The notes under the pieces are model-generated. The model searched no databases and was not told where the DNA came from. It saw only the letters and a list, made by a program, of their open reading frames with translations. Shown piece after piece: positions 7,997 through 17,151 of a stretch of 64,000 nt of DNA. The stretch covers positions 124,001 to 188,000 of the forward strand of contig CAVOYT010000003.1 in the NCBI GenBank assembly GCA_963700745.1, in the 5' to 3' direction. This DNA is from UBA10649 sp963700745. Its GTDB lineage: Bacteria; Actinomycetota; Actinomycetes; S36-B12. The position numbers were made by a program, and so were the translations under genes. The first letter of the stretch is position 1. Each line of letters opens with the position of its first letter.

Positions 7997-9456
7997 ATGT
8001 TCCTGACCTTCATCGGAGGCGCCGGGACGGTGACCGGGTCGAAGACCCTCATCGAGGTCGGCATGGCCCGCGAACCCGCCCACGAACCCGCCGGCCCGCC
8101 CACGAACCCGCCCACGAACCGGCCGACCAACGACCCGGACCCGGGCTCTTCCTCGTCGACTGCGGACTGTTCCAGGGACCGCGCGAGATCCGGGCCCGCA
8201 ACTGGGACACCTTCCCCGTCGATCCGTCGACGATCGAGTCGGTCATCCTCACCCACGCACACCTCGACCATTGCGGCTACCTGCCCGCTCTGGTGCGCAA
8301 CGGCTTCACCGGCCCGGTGTACTGCTCCCCCAACACCGCCGAACTCGCGCCGATCATCCTTCGCGACAGCGCGAAGCTGCAGGCGGAGGACACCGCCTGG
8401 GCGCGCAAGAAGGGCTTCTCGCGGCATGCCCAGCCGGAGTCCCTCTACGGGATCGACGACGCCGAGCATGCCATCGCACTGCTGCGCCCGATCCAGTTCG
8501 GCGTCGACTTCCATCCTGCCGACGCGGCGACGGCGCACCTCGACCCCGCCGGCCACATCCTCGGCTCCTCCGTCGTCACCATCACCGACTCCATCCGCGA
8601 CCGGACCGTCGTGTTCAGCGGTGATCTGGGCCGAGGCAACCACCCGCTGCTCGAGGCCCCTGCGCCGCCCTGTGGCGCCGACGCCATCGTCATCGAATCG
8701 ACGTACGGTGATCGCGAGCACGACGACGTCCAACGGGAGATGGACGAGATGGCCGCGGCCATCACCCGCACGCTGAAGCGCGGCGGCACCGTGGTGATCC
8801 CGGCATTCGCGGTCGACCGCACGGAGGTGCTGCTGAAGGCGCTACGCACCCTGCAGGACCAGCAGCGCATCCCGATGGCGCCCATCCATGTGGACAGCCC
8901 GATGGCCCTGGCCGGCCTGCGCGTCTACGTCGACGCGATCCAGAACGGCGATCCGGAGATCAGCACGGCAACGATCGCCGAGGGACCCGACGCCATCGAC
9001 CTGCCGAACCTGCACGAGGCGACGACGCCGCAGCAGTCCATGGCCCTGGACCAGGGCGGTGCCCGCATCATCGTGTCGGCATCGGGCATGGGCTCCGGCG
9101 GGCGCGTCACGCATCACCTCAAGGCCCTTCTCCCCGATCGCGACAACACCGTCCTGCTGGTGGGCTTCCAGGCCGCCGGGACGCCCGGTCGCATGCTGCT
9201 CGAGGGTGCGCATGAGATCAAGATCCACGGGAAGTACGTGCCCGTGCGCGCAGAGATCATCGAGATCGAGGCCTTCTCGGTCCACGCCGACGCGGGCGAG
9301 TTGATCGCCTGGCTGAAGTCCGGCCGCACCAAGCCGACCCAGGTGTTCGTCAACCACGGGGAGGAGGCCTCGTCCCGGGCCCTGGCCAACCGGATCCGCG
9401 AGGAGTGGGACGTCGCGGTCATCGTGCCGCAGCCGGGTGAGCGGATCTACGTCTGA
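7997..9456 (+). CDS. metallo-beta-lactamase fold RNA-processing exonuclease (CPSF/RNase J-like), frameshifted near N-terminus
   Basis: MBL/beta-CASP nuclease-like protein. The true N-terminus MFLTFIGGAGTVTGSKTLIE starts at 7997. The rest, from LFLVDCGLFQG on, lies in another frame, joined within 8110-8150. Zinc ligands are seen in THAHLDHCGYLP and FSGDLGRGNHP. A beta-CASP domain with PAFAVDRTE, a SGMGSGGRV segment and a C-terminal RNA-specificity domain with SVHADAGELIAW and NHGEE follow. The family cleaves RNA or phosphodiester bonds; the physiological substrate is unknown. About 24 extra Pro/Thr/Asn-rich residues, coded by a 12-base repeat, sit between the first two conserved strands, which is odd. 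Divergent from the SOS cassette. Confidence 0.88.
8070..8135 (+). repeat. degenerate 12-bp tandem repeat CGAACCCGCCCA inside a CDS
   Basis: Units of CGAACCCGCCCA and close variants recur at about 8071, 8083, 8103 and 8115, giving a Pro-rich stretch in the N-terminal part of the MBL nuclease. The frameshift in this gene falls in or just after the tract, so either replication slippage or read error in the repeat is likely. Confidence 0.75.
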
Positions 9457-9492
9457 CCCTCCGAACGCCGCCCTTCCGCTTCGCGAAGCAGC

Positions 9493-9545
9493 CCCGATTC
9501 CACGTCGCGGCACGGCCCGATTCCACGTCGCGACACAGCCCCGAT
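9493..9545. repeat. 23-bp spaced direct repeat between MBL gene and 9701 gene
   Basis: CCCGATTCCACGTCGCG occurs at 9493-9509 and 9516-9532, with a third partial copy CCCGAT at 9540-9545. It lies in the 244-base gap after the nuclease gene. Beyond this tract the gap shows only a possible promoter region before the next gene. Confidence 0.8.
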
Positions 9546-9700
9546 CGACTGTGACATTTCTGCGACAAAGACGGGTTTCAACTGCGACTGCTGCAGCACT
9601 TCAACGGGACGGATCGTGCCGCATAGTGAGGTTGTCACGACGTCCGCAGAGTGCGTCCGGCCGCCAAGTGCCGATCCGCTCCGACCGAAGGAGGATTCAC

Positions 9701-10099
9701 ATGAGAACAGCCACCATCCCGTCCCTTGCTGATCTCGCCGAGGATCCCCGTCCGACGGCCGACTGGTGGGTCTCCGTGGCCCGCACCCTTGACGCCGTGG
9801 GAGAGCGACTCTCGATTGAAGTAGCGGCCGATGCCGCCCCCGCGGGGGCGTTCGCCGAGGCCATCTCCCGGGATCCGAGCCTGTCGAATCCGGCGACCCA
9901 GGTCACCCGCGACGGCTCGCGCCTGGTCGAAAGGGTCGTGGGACTTCGCCGCACGGTGGCGGGAGTCGCCGGAGACGGCACCAAGACGTCGTGGATCGCC
10001 TCGCAGCTCTCCTCACTGGCCCATGCCGAGCGCTCGTATGTGCGCCGCGCCCGCTCGATCGTGTGGGACGCGCACTGCCGGGACCTCGGCGGCGAGTAG
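9701..10099 (+). CDS. hypothetical protein, 132 residues
   Basis: I do not recognise this protein. It is soluble, helical in appearance, with no membrane segment or Cys pair; it contains WWVSVARTLDAVGERL near residue 22 and a basic helix HAERSYVRRARSIVWDAH near residue 107. The start at 9701 is set by a strong Shine-Dalgarno (AAGGAGGA) 7 bases upstream, although the frame is open back to 9437. It is a single-gene unit closed by a very strong terminator at 10116, so it is probably expressed on its own. Confidence 0.7.
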   Translation: MRTATIPSLADLAEDPRPTADWWVSVARTLDAVGERLSIEVAADAAPAGAFAEAISRDPSLSNPATQVTRDGSRLVERVVGLRRTVAGVAGDGTKTSWIASQLSSLAHAERSYVRRARSIVWDAHCRDLGGE

Positions 10100-10115
10100 C
10101 CCGAACACCTCCCGG

Positions 10116-10150
10116 CGAGGGGCCGGCCCGCTTGGCGGGCCGGCCCCTCG
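10116..10150 (+). terminator. strong intrinsic terminator
   Basis: A 16-bp perfect GC-rich stem (10116-10131 with 10135-10150), 3-base loop, followed by TTGT. It begins 17 bases after the stop of the 132-residue hypothetical gene. Confidence 0.9.
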
Positions 10151-10240
10151 TTGTCGTGCCGCGTCACGACCGATTCCCGCTGAATCGAAGCGCAGTGTCA
10201 GCCGTGCTCGCTACGGTCAGCAGGTGCGAGGGAGGCTGAA

Positions 10241-10468
10241 GTGACGGGTGTGACGATCTATGCCCTGATGACCCTGGCGACGGCCAGCCTGTTGCTCGGC
10301 GCCCGCCTGCTCGACGGCTCTGCGGTCTCCGCCGCGCTCGGACTGCTCGCGATCCTGGTCGGGATCGGCCTTGCCGCCACCGCGGTGGCCGGCGCGTGGC
10401 GTCCTCGTAGCCGAAACGCAGAGGGCGCTCAGCCGTCGCGGCCCGGATCGGCGGCCGGTCCGACATAG
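10241..10468 (+). CDS. small hypothetical membrane protein, 75 residues
   Basis: GTG-started frame with GGGAGG Shine-Dalgarno 7 bases upstream. It encodes two predicted membrane helices (ALMTLATASLLLGARLL and ALGLLAILVGIGLAATAVAG) and a short basic, polar tail. The last 40 bases overlap the 3' end of the opposite-strand DUF2461 gene. No family recognised. The hydrophobic pattern and ribosome binding site support a real gene. Confidence 0.55.
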   Translation: MTGVTIYALMTLATASLLLGARLLDGSAVSAALGLLAILVGIGLAATAVAGAWRPRSRNAEGAQPSRPGSAAGPT

Positions 10469-11094
10469 TCCGCCAGCCACTCGATCAACGGCCGCATGGA
10501 GCGCCAGCCGGAGCGGACAGTGGTCAGCGCCTTTCGAGTGCCGAGCCACGGCTCCACCGGATAGTGACGAGCGACGGTCAGGGCGCGGTTGCGCAGCAGT
10601 TCGAGCCGCGGATGGTCCGCCGCGATGCCACGCGGGCGGGTCTTGACCGGCCGGCCCTCCACCTCCCACGTCCGCTTCATGGACCGCACGAGCCGCTCCA
10701 GCTCAGCTCCCGGCGGCCCGTCCACCGACGTCCGGTACCGGGCGATCTGCTCACCCTGCGGCGCGTACCAGCCACCGGCCACCATCAGCCCGCTCGCCGA
10801 CAGCTGGACGTAGTAGGCGATCGCGTCCTCGACCTGGACGACCCCGCCCTGATGGTCCTTGATCGGCGTCTTGTCCTTGCTGAAGCGGGAGTCCCGATAG
10901 GGGCGGAAGAGATGGAAGTCCCCGAACTCCGCGCGCAGCTCGTCCAGCAGCGCGACGAGCGGGTCACGGACGAAGGTCGTGTACTCCGCCTTGTGCTCGT
11001 TCCACCACGGGCGGGTGTTGTTGGCCGCCAGCGCTTCATAGAAGTCGAAGGCCTCGGCCGGGAAGCCCTCGAACCGCGTCGCAGATCCCGCCAT
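10429..11094 (-). CDS. DUF2461 / TIGR02453 family protein
   Basis: A 221-residue protein beginning MAGSATRFEGFPAEAFDFYE, with the family hallmarks NNTRPWWNEHK near residue 26, FRPYRDSRFSKDKTPIKDHQ near 62, and GGWYAPQGEQIARYR near 105. DUF2461 proteins are widespread and of unknown function. The ATG at 11094 is used because the motif-bearing region starts there; the frame is open further upstream into the neighbour. The upstream membrane protein gene ends 2 bases before this start, so they are probably co-transcribed. Confidence 0.88.
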   Translation of the reverse strand: MAGSATRFEGFPAEAFDFYEALAANNTRPWWNEHKAEYTTFVRDPLVALLDELRAEFGDFHLFRPYRDSRFSKDKTPIKDHQGGVVQVEDAIAYYVQLSASGLMVAGGWYAPQGEQIARYRTSVDGPPGAELERLVRSMKRTWEVEGRPVKTRPRGIAADHPRLELLRNRALTVARHYPVEPWLGTRKALTTVRSGWRSMRPLIEWLADYVGPAADPGRDG

Positions 11095-11096
11095 CG

Positions 11097-11467
11097 CTAG
11101 GCCCCGAAGAACTGCCTCGCGCGGGCGTTGTACAGCAGGCCCAGGACGATGAGTCCGAGCCCCATCTGGATGACGAGCGTCAGCCACAGCCCCGGGCTGA
11201 CGAACAGCGCCCAGACCGACGTGATGATCATCAGGAAGGTGACCAGGGCGACGAGGAAGCGGGCCCCTCGACTCCCGTTCGCGATGCCCCTGGCGACCAG
11301 CAGGTAGATCAGGCCGATCGCGATGGTGATTGCCGCGGAGATCCAGCCGATGCCGTCGTCGCGGTTGAACAGCCGGTAGATGCCGGCGCCGACCGCGACA
11401 GGCCCGAGATCAGGATGACCACCAAGACCAGGGTGACACCGAAGGGACGAGAGCCGTTGCCGGCCAT
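11097..11467 (-). CDS. hypothetical four-helix membrane protein (frameshifted)
   Basis: About 120 residues with four hydrophobic helices, e.g. AAITIAIGLIYLLVARGI and LVIQMGLGLIVLGLL. The N-terminus MAGNGSRPFGVTLVLVVILI begins at 11467 behind a GAGGAGGA ribosome binding site. The frame is lost near 11400 and resumes as VAVGAGIYRLFNRDDGIGW, so one indel must be assumed. The protein family is not recognised. It is followed after 2 bases by DUF2461. Confidence 0.65.
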
Positions 11468-11562
11468 GGTGGTTCCTCCTCAACTCTGCGCCGATTGCGC
11501 CAGATAGAGGCAGCATGTCATCCCGTCGCCGGATCGTGCGCGGAACTCGACCGAACCGACGA

Positions 11563-11568
11563 TAGCCT
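11563..11568 (+). promoter_or_regulatory. -10 box of leaderless promoter (YbaK gene)
   Basis: TAGCCT, 6 bases before the ATG at 11575; transcription would start at or next to the start codon. No Shine-Dalgarno is seen. Confidence 0.65.
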
Positions 11569-11574
11569 CGACCC

Positions 11575-12057
11575 ATGGCCAAGGACACCGAGCAGCAGTC
11601 CGTCATCAAGGTGCGAGAGGCACTCGCCGGGCTCGGCGCGCGGGGCGAGGTCCGCGCCCTCGACGACAGCGCCCGCACGGCGAAGGAGGCGGCGGACGCC
11701 CTCGGCATCGAGGTCGGACAGATCGCCAGCTCGCTCATCTTCCTCGCCGACGGCGAGCCCGTGCTCGTCATCGCCTCCGGCGGGCATCGCGTCGACACCA
11801 TGGAGCTCGCCGCGGCGCTGGAGGTGAACGACATCACCAAGGCGTCCGCCGACCAGGTGCGCAAGGCCACCGGCTTCGCCATCGGCGGCGTCGCTCCGGT
11901 AGGACACCCCAGGCCGCTTCGCACGATCGTCGACATCGCGCTGTCGCGCTACGACGAGGTCTGGGCGGCAGGCGGTCACCCCCACTACGTCTTCCCGACC
12001 TCCTACGACGAGCTGCTCCGCATCACGGCGGGCGAGGCGGCTGAGATCGGCGCCTGA
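11575..12057 (+). CDS. YbaK/EbsC family aminoacyl-tRNA deacylase
   Basis: A 160-residue YbaK/EbsC-fold protein. Family members hydrolyse mischarged aminoacyl-tRNA (for example Cys-tRNAPro). Seen are the segments RTAKEAADALG, IASSLIFLADGEPVLVIASG, the conserved lysine region ITKASADQVRKATGF, GGVAPVGHP and YVFPTSYDEL near the end. Length is normal. The start is fixed by a TAGCCT box 6 bases upstream. Single-gene unit that converges on two GNAT genes. Which amino acid it edits cannot be told from sequence. Confidence 0.9.
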   Translation: MAKDTEQQSVIKVREALAGLGARGEVRALDDSARTAKEAADALGIEVGQIASSLIFLADGEPVLVIASGGHRVDTMELAAALEVNDITKASADQVRKATGFAIGGVAPVGHPRPLRTIVDIALSRYDEVWAAGGHPHYVFPTSYDELLRITAGEAAEIGA

Positions 12058-12061
12058 CGCC

Positions 12062-12522
12062 TCACTCGATGTCCCGGAACATCGCGACGTAGCGCCGCCC
12101 TGGATAGCGGGAACTCGGTCGCGGATCCTGCCCGACGAAGCCCATCGCGGTGAACGCGGCGATCGCGTCGGTGTTCTCGACCCATACCCCCAGTCCCAGG
12201 CGCGACCATCCGCGCTCCCGGCAAAGGCGGAGGGTCCAGTCCAGCATCGCCCGGGACACTCCGCGACCCCGCGCCTCCGGCGCGATCCACCAGCTGTGGA
12301 TCCAGCCGTCGGCGGCATGGCGAGCATCCGGAACGGTGACTGCCAGCAGCCCGATCGGCTCGCCGCCCAAGCGCGCCACCGCCCAATCGTCGCTGGCGAT
12401 CCGATCACGCCACTCGGCCTCGCCGCTGGCACGCTCCCCATCAACGTCGGGGACGAACGCTTCGGGACTGTCGACCAGTGCGGTCAGGCGCAGGGCCTTG
12501 AGCACCTCCCAGTCGTCGTCAC
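12062..12522 (-). CDS. GNAT family N-acetyltransferase (frameshift at start)
   Basis: Acetyl-CoA-dependent GNAT of about 152 residues. Seen are WEVLKALRLTALVDSPEAF, the acetyl-CoA loop IAPEARGRGVSRAMLDWTL, and GVWVENTDAIAAFTAMGF near the C-terminus. The substrate is unknown. The likely start is GTG 12522, which overlaps the TGA of the upstream GNAT by 4 bases (GTGA); the frame must shift within the next few codons, so one indel is assumed. Confidence 0.75.
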
Positions 12523-13103
12523 GCAGCGGCGACCACCGAGACGCCGGCTCCGAGGTCGAGCCGGTACTCGACGAGCTCGACGCCGTACCACTCGTCCGTG
12601 AGCGCCGGCCTCGATCATCCCCAGCCCCCGGCACACCGCCCGACTCGCCGCATTGGCCTCGTAGACGACCGCGCGCACCTCGCTCGAGGCCGCCGCGTCG
12701 GGCGCGGGCGATCAGAGCGCGCGCCGCCTCCGTCGCATAGCCGTGCCCCCAGGCCTGTGGATGCAGGTGCCAGCCGATCTCGTGAACCTCCGTCGGCTCA
12801 CCGTCGGTGCGCGTGAGGGGAAGGAGCATGCGCGGTGCCGATCGGCTCCACCGTCGCCGACTCGCGGCCTTCCGTCCGATCGATGGCCCAGATCCCGTCC
12901 AGCCCCGTGGTCCGGGCATTGCGTGCCTCGATCCACGCGCAGGGCCTCGTCCAGGTCCCGCACGGGGCCGGGTGTCGCGCCGAGGAACCGATACACCTCG
13001 GGCGCGAGTACATGTCGAGAACCGCCGCCGCGTCGGACTCGCGCCAGTGGCGGAACGACAGCCGCGTGGTGGCGGGCGGCGCATCCGACGTTCTCGTCGC
13101 CAT
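12519..13103 (-). CDS. GNAT family N-acetyltransferase, RimJ/RimL type (several frameshifts)
   Basis: A RimJ/RimL-like GNAT pieced together from three frames: MATRTSDAPPATTRLSFRHW, then APEVYRFLGATPGPVRDLDE, GLDGIWAIDRTEG, IGWHLHPQAWGHGYATEA (acetyl-CoA loop) and VVYEANAASRAVCRGLGM, ending DEWYGVELVEYRLDLGAG. Such enzymes acetylate N-termini or small molecules; the substrate is not predictable. At least four indels are needed over 585 bases, more than nearly any other gene here, so true decay cannot be excluded. Confidence 0.7.
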
Positions 13104-13207
13104 AGGCACATCCAATCAGCGGCCGGGGACGCGCCCCTTTGGACACCGGCCCATCAGTTCTCGCCCCGCATAGGCAAGGACGGCCTAGGGTGCGGACGGA
13201 GGTCGCG

Positions 13208-14269
13208 ATGGATTTTGACGAACGAATCGATCGCGGGTCGGTTCTCGAGGCCCTGGCCGGACGGGTACATGACGAACCCGAGTCGTGGACGGTGACAGCC
13301 CTAACACCTGGAGCGGGGAACCCCACCTCGCGAGGGGTCTACCGAGTCCTCGGCAAGGACGCGAGTTGGTCTGCCGTCGTGAAGCATCTCGCCGACGGAA
13401 GGCCGGACATCGACTCGTCTCGGAGTTGAACACTGGAACTACTGGCTACGCGAACCGGAGTTCCTGCGATCACCACTGGTCGAGCTCCTTCCGAGTGACG
13501 TCAGGGTGCCGGACGTGTACGCCGTTCAGAGTCAGCCGGATGGCACCGCCCTGCTGTGGTCCGAGGACTTGGGCGAATCGGTCGGGACCTGGGATCTGCC
13601 ATCCACGTGCAACGTCGCGCGCCTCATGGCCCAGCGTCAGCGCGGCCTTGAGCGCCGACGCGTCACTGCTCACGGCAGCGTGGCTGAGCCACGGCGCCGC
13701 GCGGCAATGGCTTGAATACCAAGACCTGGTGTCCACGCTCATCGACCAGGCTCTGGGTCTCGACATCGACCCGGTCGACGCACAGGCAACTGGCCGGCGC
13801 CCGGCCAACGCTCGATGACCTCGCGACCATCGTCGATCGGATGGACGCACTCCCCCAGGTGTTCTGCCACATGGACGTCAACCACGGGAACCTCATCCTC
13901 GGTCCATCGGCAGTCGGTGTCCTCGACTGGCAGTTGTGCGGAGTCGCCGCTCTCGGCAGCGATGCGTACAACCTGGCGTCGACCGCGGTGGAGCGAGGCT
14001 ATTCGATGGACGGCAGCCGCACCGCTCGGGCAGTCATCGCCGCGTATGCCGATGCCTGCGATCCTGCGTACAGTCGCCGGGACATCGATCGGGGGTTCTA
14101 CTCGCACGGCCTGTTGATGCTGACGGTCTTCCGCGCATACATGATGACTCAGGGCGTCGAATCAGCTCCGGACGAAGACGCGTACCTAACCGCGCATGCG
14201 GGTGAACTGGTATCGGGCATGCTGCAGGTCTTCCTCGATGGCTACCGAGCGTCCTACTCGGCATCGTGA
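13208..14269 (+). CDS. aminoglycoside phosphotransferase (APH)-family kinase, three frameshifts
   Basis: A kinase-fold phosphotransferase of the APH/choline kinase type. The catalytic loop is FCHMDVNHGNLIL near 13860, with the metal-binding VLDWQ near 13918. N-terminal fragments MDFDERIDRGSVLEALAG and VYRVLGKDASWSAVVKHLAD give the nucleotide-binding lobe. Three one-base insertions near 13420, 13640 and 13790 explain the frame changes (each shifts in the same direction). The ATG at 13208 has a GGAGG upstream. Such proteins phosphorylate small alcohols or aminoglycosides; resistance should not be inferred from this alone. Confidence 0.78.
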
Positions 14270-14309
14270 GCGGCCTGGATTGCAGAAGGTGCCGGGATCC
14301 TCGCTGTCG

Positions 14310-14315
14310 CATAAT
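14310..14315 (+). promoter_or_regulatory. -10 box of leaderless promoter (GNAT at 14322)
   Basis: CATAAT, 6 bases before the GTG at 14322. It decides the GTG as start in a frame that is open further upstream. Confidence 0.6.
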
Positions 14316-14321
14316 GCCCAG

Positions 14322-14816
14322 GTGCCCGTTTCCCTTCGCCCTGCGTCCCTGGACGACGTGCCATTGCTCGAGCGCTGGGACACGCTCCCCCACGTGATCG
14401 CTGCCTCCGGAGACGACGACGTCGTGGATTGGGTCTGGGACCTGGGGAGAAGCGTGCCCTGGAGCGAGCAGTTCATGATCGAGGCCGATGGTCGGCCGGT
14501 CGGGATCATCCAGGTGATCGACCCGCACGAGGAGGAGACGCACTACTGGGGCGACGTTGACCCCGGCCTCCGGGCCATCGACATCTGGCTGGGCGACGCC
14601 GAGGACCTCGGCCGCGGATACGGCACGCAGGGCATGCGACTGGCGATCGACCACTGCTTCTCCGATCCGGACGTGAGCGCCATCCTCATCGACCCGCTTG
14701 CGCGCAATGCCAGGGCGCGCGCCTTCTACCGACGCCTGGGTTTTGTGGAAGTCGGACCCCGACGGTTCGGCACGGACGACTGCATCGTGATGCGCCTGGA
14801 CCGGCCAGCGGTCTGA
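14322..14816 (+). CDS. GNAT family acetyltransferase, AAC(6')-like
   Basis: A 164-residue GNAT of the aminoglycoside 6'-N-acetyltransferase-like type. Seen are SLRPASLDDVPLLERWD at the start, DDDVVDWVWDLG, the Y-W-G-DVDPG region and the acetyl-CoA loop LGRGYGTQGMRLA, then DPLARNARARAFYRRLGF. The start GTG is supported by a -10 box 6 bases upstream and by the family N-terminus. The match to resistance enzymes is at family level only; many chromosomal relatives act on other substrates. Confidence 0.85.
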   Translation: MPVSLRPASLDDVPLLERWDTLPHVIAASGDDDVVDWVWDLGRSVPWSEQFMIEADGRPVGIIQVIDPHEEETHYWGDVDPGLRAIDIWLGDAEDLGRGYGTQGMRLAIDHCFSDPDVSAILIDPLARNARARAFYRRLGFVEVGPRRFGTDDCIVMRLDRPAV

Positions 14817-14822
14817 CGCGCC

Positions 14823-15825
14823 TCAGCCCAATTGCGCGAGCAGGTCGGCCTCGTCGGCATCGGTGAGTCCCGCCCGTCGTGGCCCCTGACGCATCCCGGA
14901 CAGTTCCCACGCCAGCCCGTCGCGCAGCGTCTCGGCCAGCGGCCGCAGCCTGAGCCCTGCCGCCTTCGCCCGGGCGTTGCTGCGGGTGCTGAAGCCGACC
15001 CAGTCCGGGTCCCCGATCCACAGCGGCAGCGAGCGAGCGCCCATCCACGGCGTCACTCCCTGCTCGCGCAGCCACTCGCCCGTCCGCCGCACGCAGGAGC
15101 GACGCCGATCCGGCGACTTCCTGGGCGACGGCCAGGTGGTCGCCGAGGCTGACTGTGTCGCCGACGGCGTTGAAGGTCCCCCCGACGCCTCGGGTCGCCG
15201 CGTCCAGGGCCCACCCCACGAGGTCTCGTGCATCGATCACCTGGGTTGCCTCGCCGAAGTCATCCGGCACAAGGACGGGGCGACCCAGGTCCCCCGACCG
15301 CGCGAAGCGCCAGGGCCAGTACGTCGTCCGGCCGGTCTCGTCGCCGGGTCCGCCGATGAGGCCCGCTCGCACGACGAGTGCGCGCTCGACCCCGAACGCG
15401 TCCACCACGAGTTGCTCGCAGCGCACCTTGGCCGCGCCGTACGCCTCGGGACCGTCGCCCGGGCTCCGTGCCATCCGGCCAGGGAGCAAGGAGGTCCGCA
15501 TCCTCGTCGGCGCCCACGACCGACGGGTCGGCGTACACGCTGCCCGTGGAGATGAACACGTAGCGCTCGGCGTGCGAGGCGAGAGCGTCGACCGCCCGGC
15601 TCACCTGGCGAGGATCCCGGCTGACGTCGACCACGACGTCCCACGGTCCGACCAGGGGGCTCAGCGTTGCGGGTCATCGCGATCCACGACGATGAAGGCG
15701 CAGCCCTCGGGGGGCGCTCCACTGCGTCCGCGGGCGGCACACGTGACGTCGGCGCCCTGCGCCGCCGCCTGAACGGCGAATTCGCGCCCGAGCCAGGCGG
15801 TGCCTCCGAGGACCAGCAGCCGCAT
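14823..15825 (-). CDS. NAD-dependent epimerase/dehydratase family protein (frameshifted)
   Basis: Extended SDR (Rossmann) protein. The N-terminus MRLLVLGGTAWLGREFAVQA carries the nucleotide-binding GGTxxLG. Later segments are RYVFISTGSVYADPS, PEAYGAAKVRCEQLV (catalytic YxxxK-like), LVVRAGLIGGPGD and a C-terminal LRPLAETLRDGLAWE. Three frame changes (near 15665, 15490 and 15085) are needed to join them. The substrate is unknown; relatives are sugar-nucleotide epimerases and reductases. The start ATG 15825 lies 6 bases after a TACGCT box. Confidence 0.8.
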
Positions 15826-15831
15826 CGGGCC

Positions 15832-15837
15832 AGCGTA
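15832..15837 (-). promoter_or_regulatory. -10 box of leaderless promoter (epimerase gene)
   Basis: TACGCT on the minus strand, 6 bases before the ATG at 15825. Confidence 0.55.
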
Positions 15838-15935
15838 CGGCGGCCGCGTGGGTAGTGGCGTTCTGCCCACGTCAGGATCCGCTGAGGGTCATGATCGGGC
15901 CATGGCATCGCGCCATCAGTGATCGGAGGCCCGCC

Positions 15936-16371
15936 ATGCCCGACAACGCCCGCGACCCCGTCGTGACCGATCCCGGAGCTGTATTCGGTCGCGTTCGAGA
16001 ACGAGCGCGTGCGCGTCCTGCAGTACCACGACCGCCCGGGCGACCACACTCATCCGCACCAGCACCCGGACAGCGTCATGGTCACGCTCAGCTCGTTCGA
16101 CCGTCGGCTCGTGCACGGCGACCAGGAGATGAACGTCTCCATCCCCGCCGGGGAGGTCCGGTGGCTCGACGCCCAAGTGCACTCGGGCGAGAACGTCGGC
16201 GAGACCGACACGGTCACCGTCTTCATCGAGTTGAAGGAGCCGGCACCCGAGGCGTCCCCGGGGCGGCTCGGACCCTCAGGACGTAGCGAGGAGGAGCGAC
16301 CGCCATGGCGTACGACGAACCACTGGCAGAGCGCGTGCGGCGGATCGCCGCGGACATCGACGGGGACGTGA
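15936..16371 (+). CDS. cupin-like small protein (one frameshift)
   Basis: A small beta-barrel protein of cupin appearance. Joined sequence: MPDNARDPVVTDP, ELYSVAFENERVRVLQYHDR, PGDHTHPHQHPDSVMVTLS and IPAGEVRWLDAQVHSGENVG. The HTHPHQHPD cluster and the later His are typical cupin metal ligands. One inserted C near 15972 accounts for the frame change. The ATG at 15936 has GGAGG upstream. The end is uncertain: the frame runs to 16371, 67 bases into tfoX-like, whereas another frame stops at 16286. Function unknown. Confidence 0.65.
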
Positions 16372-16634
16372 CGGAGCGCAAGATGTTCGGCGGTCTCGCC
16401 TTCATGCTCGACGGCCACATGTTCGTGGGGATCATCGGCGATGAGCTGATGCTTCGACTGGGTCAGGAGGGGGCCGATCGCGCGCTGGCGCGGCCGCATG
16501 TGCGCGAGATGGACTTCACGGGCCGCACGATGAAGGGCTACGTCTACGTCGGCTCGGCAGGGCTGCAGGGTCGATCGCTGCGCCCGTGGGTGCTGCGCGC
16601 CGCCGACTTCGTCGCGACGCTTCCTCCGAAGTAG
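16305..16634 (+). CDS. TfoX N-terminal domain protein
   Basis: A 109-residue protein made only of a TfoX N-terminal-type domain: MAYDEPLAERVRRIA, then VTERKMFGGLAFMLDGHMFVG near residue 24, and MKGYVYVGSAGL near 75. In proteobacteria TfoX governs competence, but stand-alone domains such as this one occur widely in actinobacteria with no known role. A GAGGAGGAG ribosome binding site lies upstream of the ATG. Confidence 0.85.
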   Translation: MAYDEPLAERVRRIAADIDGDVTERKMFGGLAFMLDGHMFVGIIGDELMLRLGQEGADRALARPHVREMDFTGRTMKGYVYVGSAGLQGRSLRPWVLRAADFVATLPPK

Positions 16635-16673
16635 CGACGCCCGAAGTAGCAGCGCCGGCGGCCGCGTGATGGC

Positions 16674-17151
16674 CTAGCGGCCGTCGTAGGCGGACTGCAG
16701 CGCGGCGATGTCGAGCTTGCCCATCTGCAGCATGGCCGCGGACGCGCGGGCCGCGCCGTCCGGATCGGGCCCGCCGATGCAGTCCGGCCGAGCGCGGTGG
16801 GCACGACCTGCCAGCTCACCCCGAAGCGGTCGACGAGCCACCCGCACATGCTCGGCTCGCCTCCGTCGCACAGCCGCTCCCAGAAGTAGTCGACCTCGTC
16901 CTGTCCCTCGCACGAGACGACGAGGGAGATCGCCGGCGTGAACGAGAACATCGGACCGCCGTTGATCGCCGCGAACGGGTCGGCCGTCCAGCTCGAAGGA
17001 CACGACGCCCACGCTCGTGCTCCTTGCCCGGTCGCTGGTCGGTGAACACGTCGTCTCCGAGGATGCGCGAGTTCGGGAAGACGGACACGTAGAAGTCGGC
17101 CGCCTCGAAGGCGCGGTCGTCGAACCACAGGAAGGTGGAGATGCCCTTCAT
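16674..17151 (-). CDS. VOC family protein (PhnB/glyoxalase-like), frameshifted
   Basis: Vicinal-oxygen-chelate fold protein of the PhnB / 3-demethylubiquinone-methyltransferase-like type. Seen: MKGISTFLWFDDRAFEAADF, YVSVFPNSRILGDDV, VVSFELDGRP, AINGGPMFSFTPAISLVV, VDYFWERLCDGGEPSMCGWL and MLQMGKLDIAALQSAYDGR. The pieces lie in three frames; indels near 17040, 16985 and 16790 are assumed. The ATG overlaps the stop of the upstream glycosidase by 4 bases, so it ends a coupled operon. Function unknown. Confidence 0.78.

Noticed and set aside
12519..13103. GNAT gene as a genuine pseudogene
   Set aside because: It has many indels, but all catalytic segments survive when joined, and neighbouring conserved genes show the same type of error. 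I keep it as a CDS with a caution.
13208..14816. Aminoglycoside resistance genes (APH-like and AAC(6')-like)
   Set aside because: Both proteins match only broad families that include many metabolic enzymes. There are no mobile-element genes or codon-use change around them, so resistance is not claimed.
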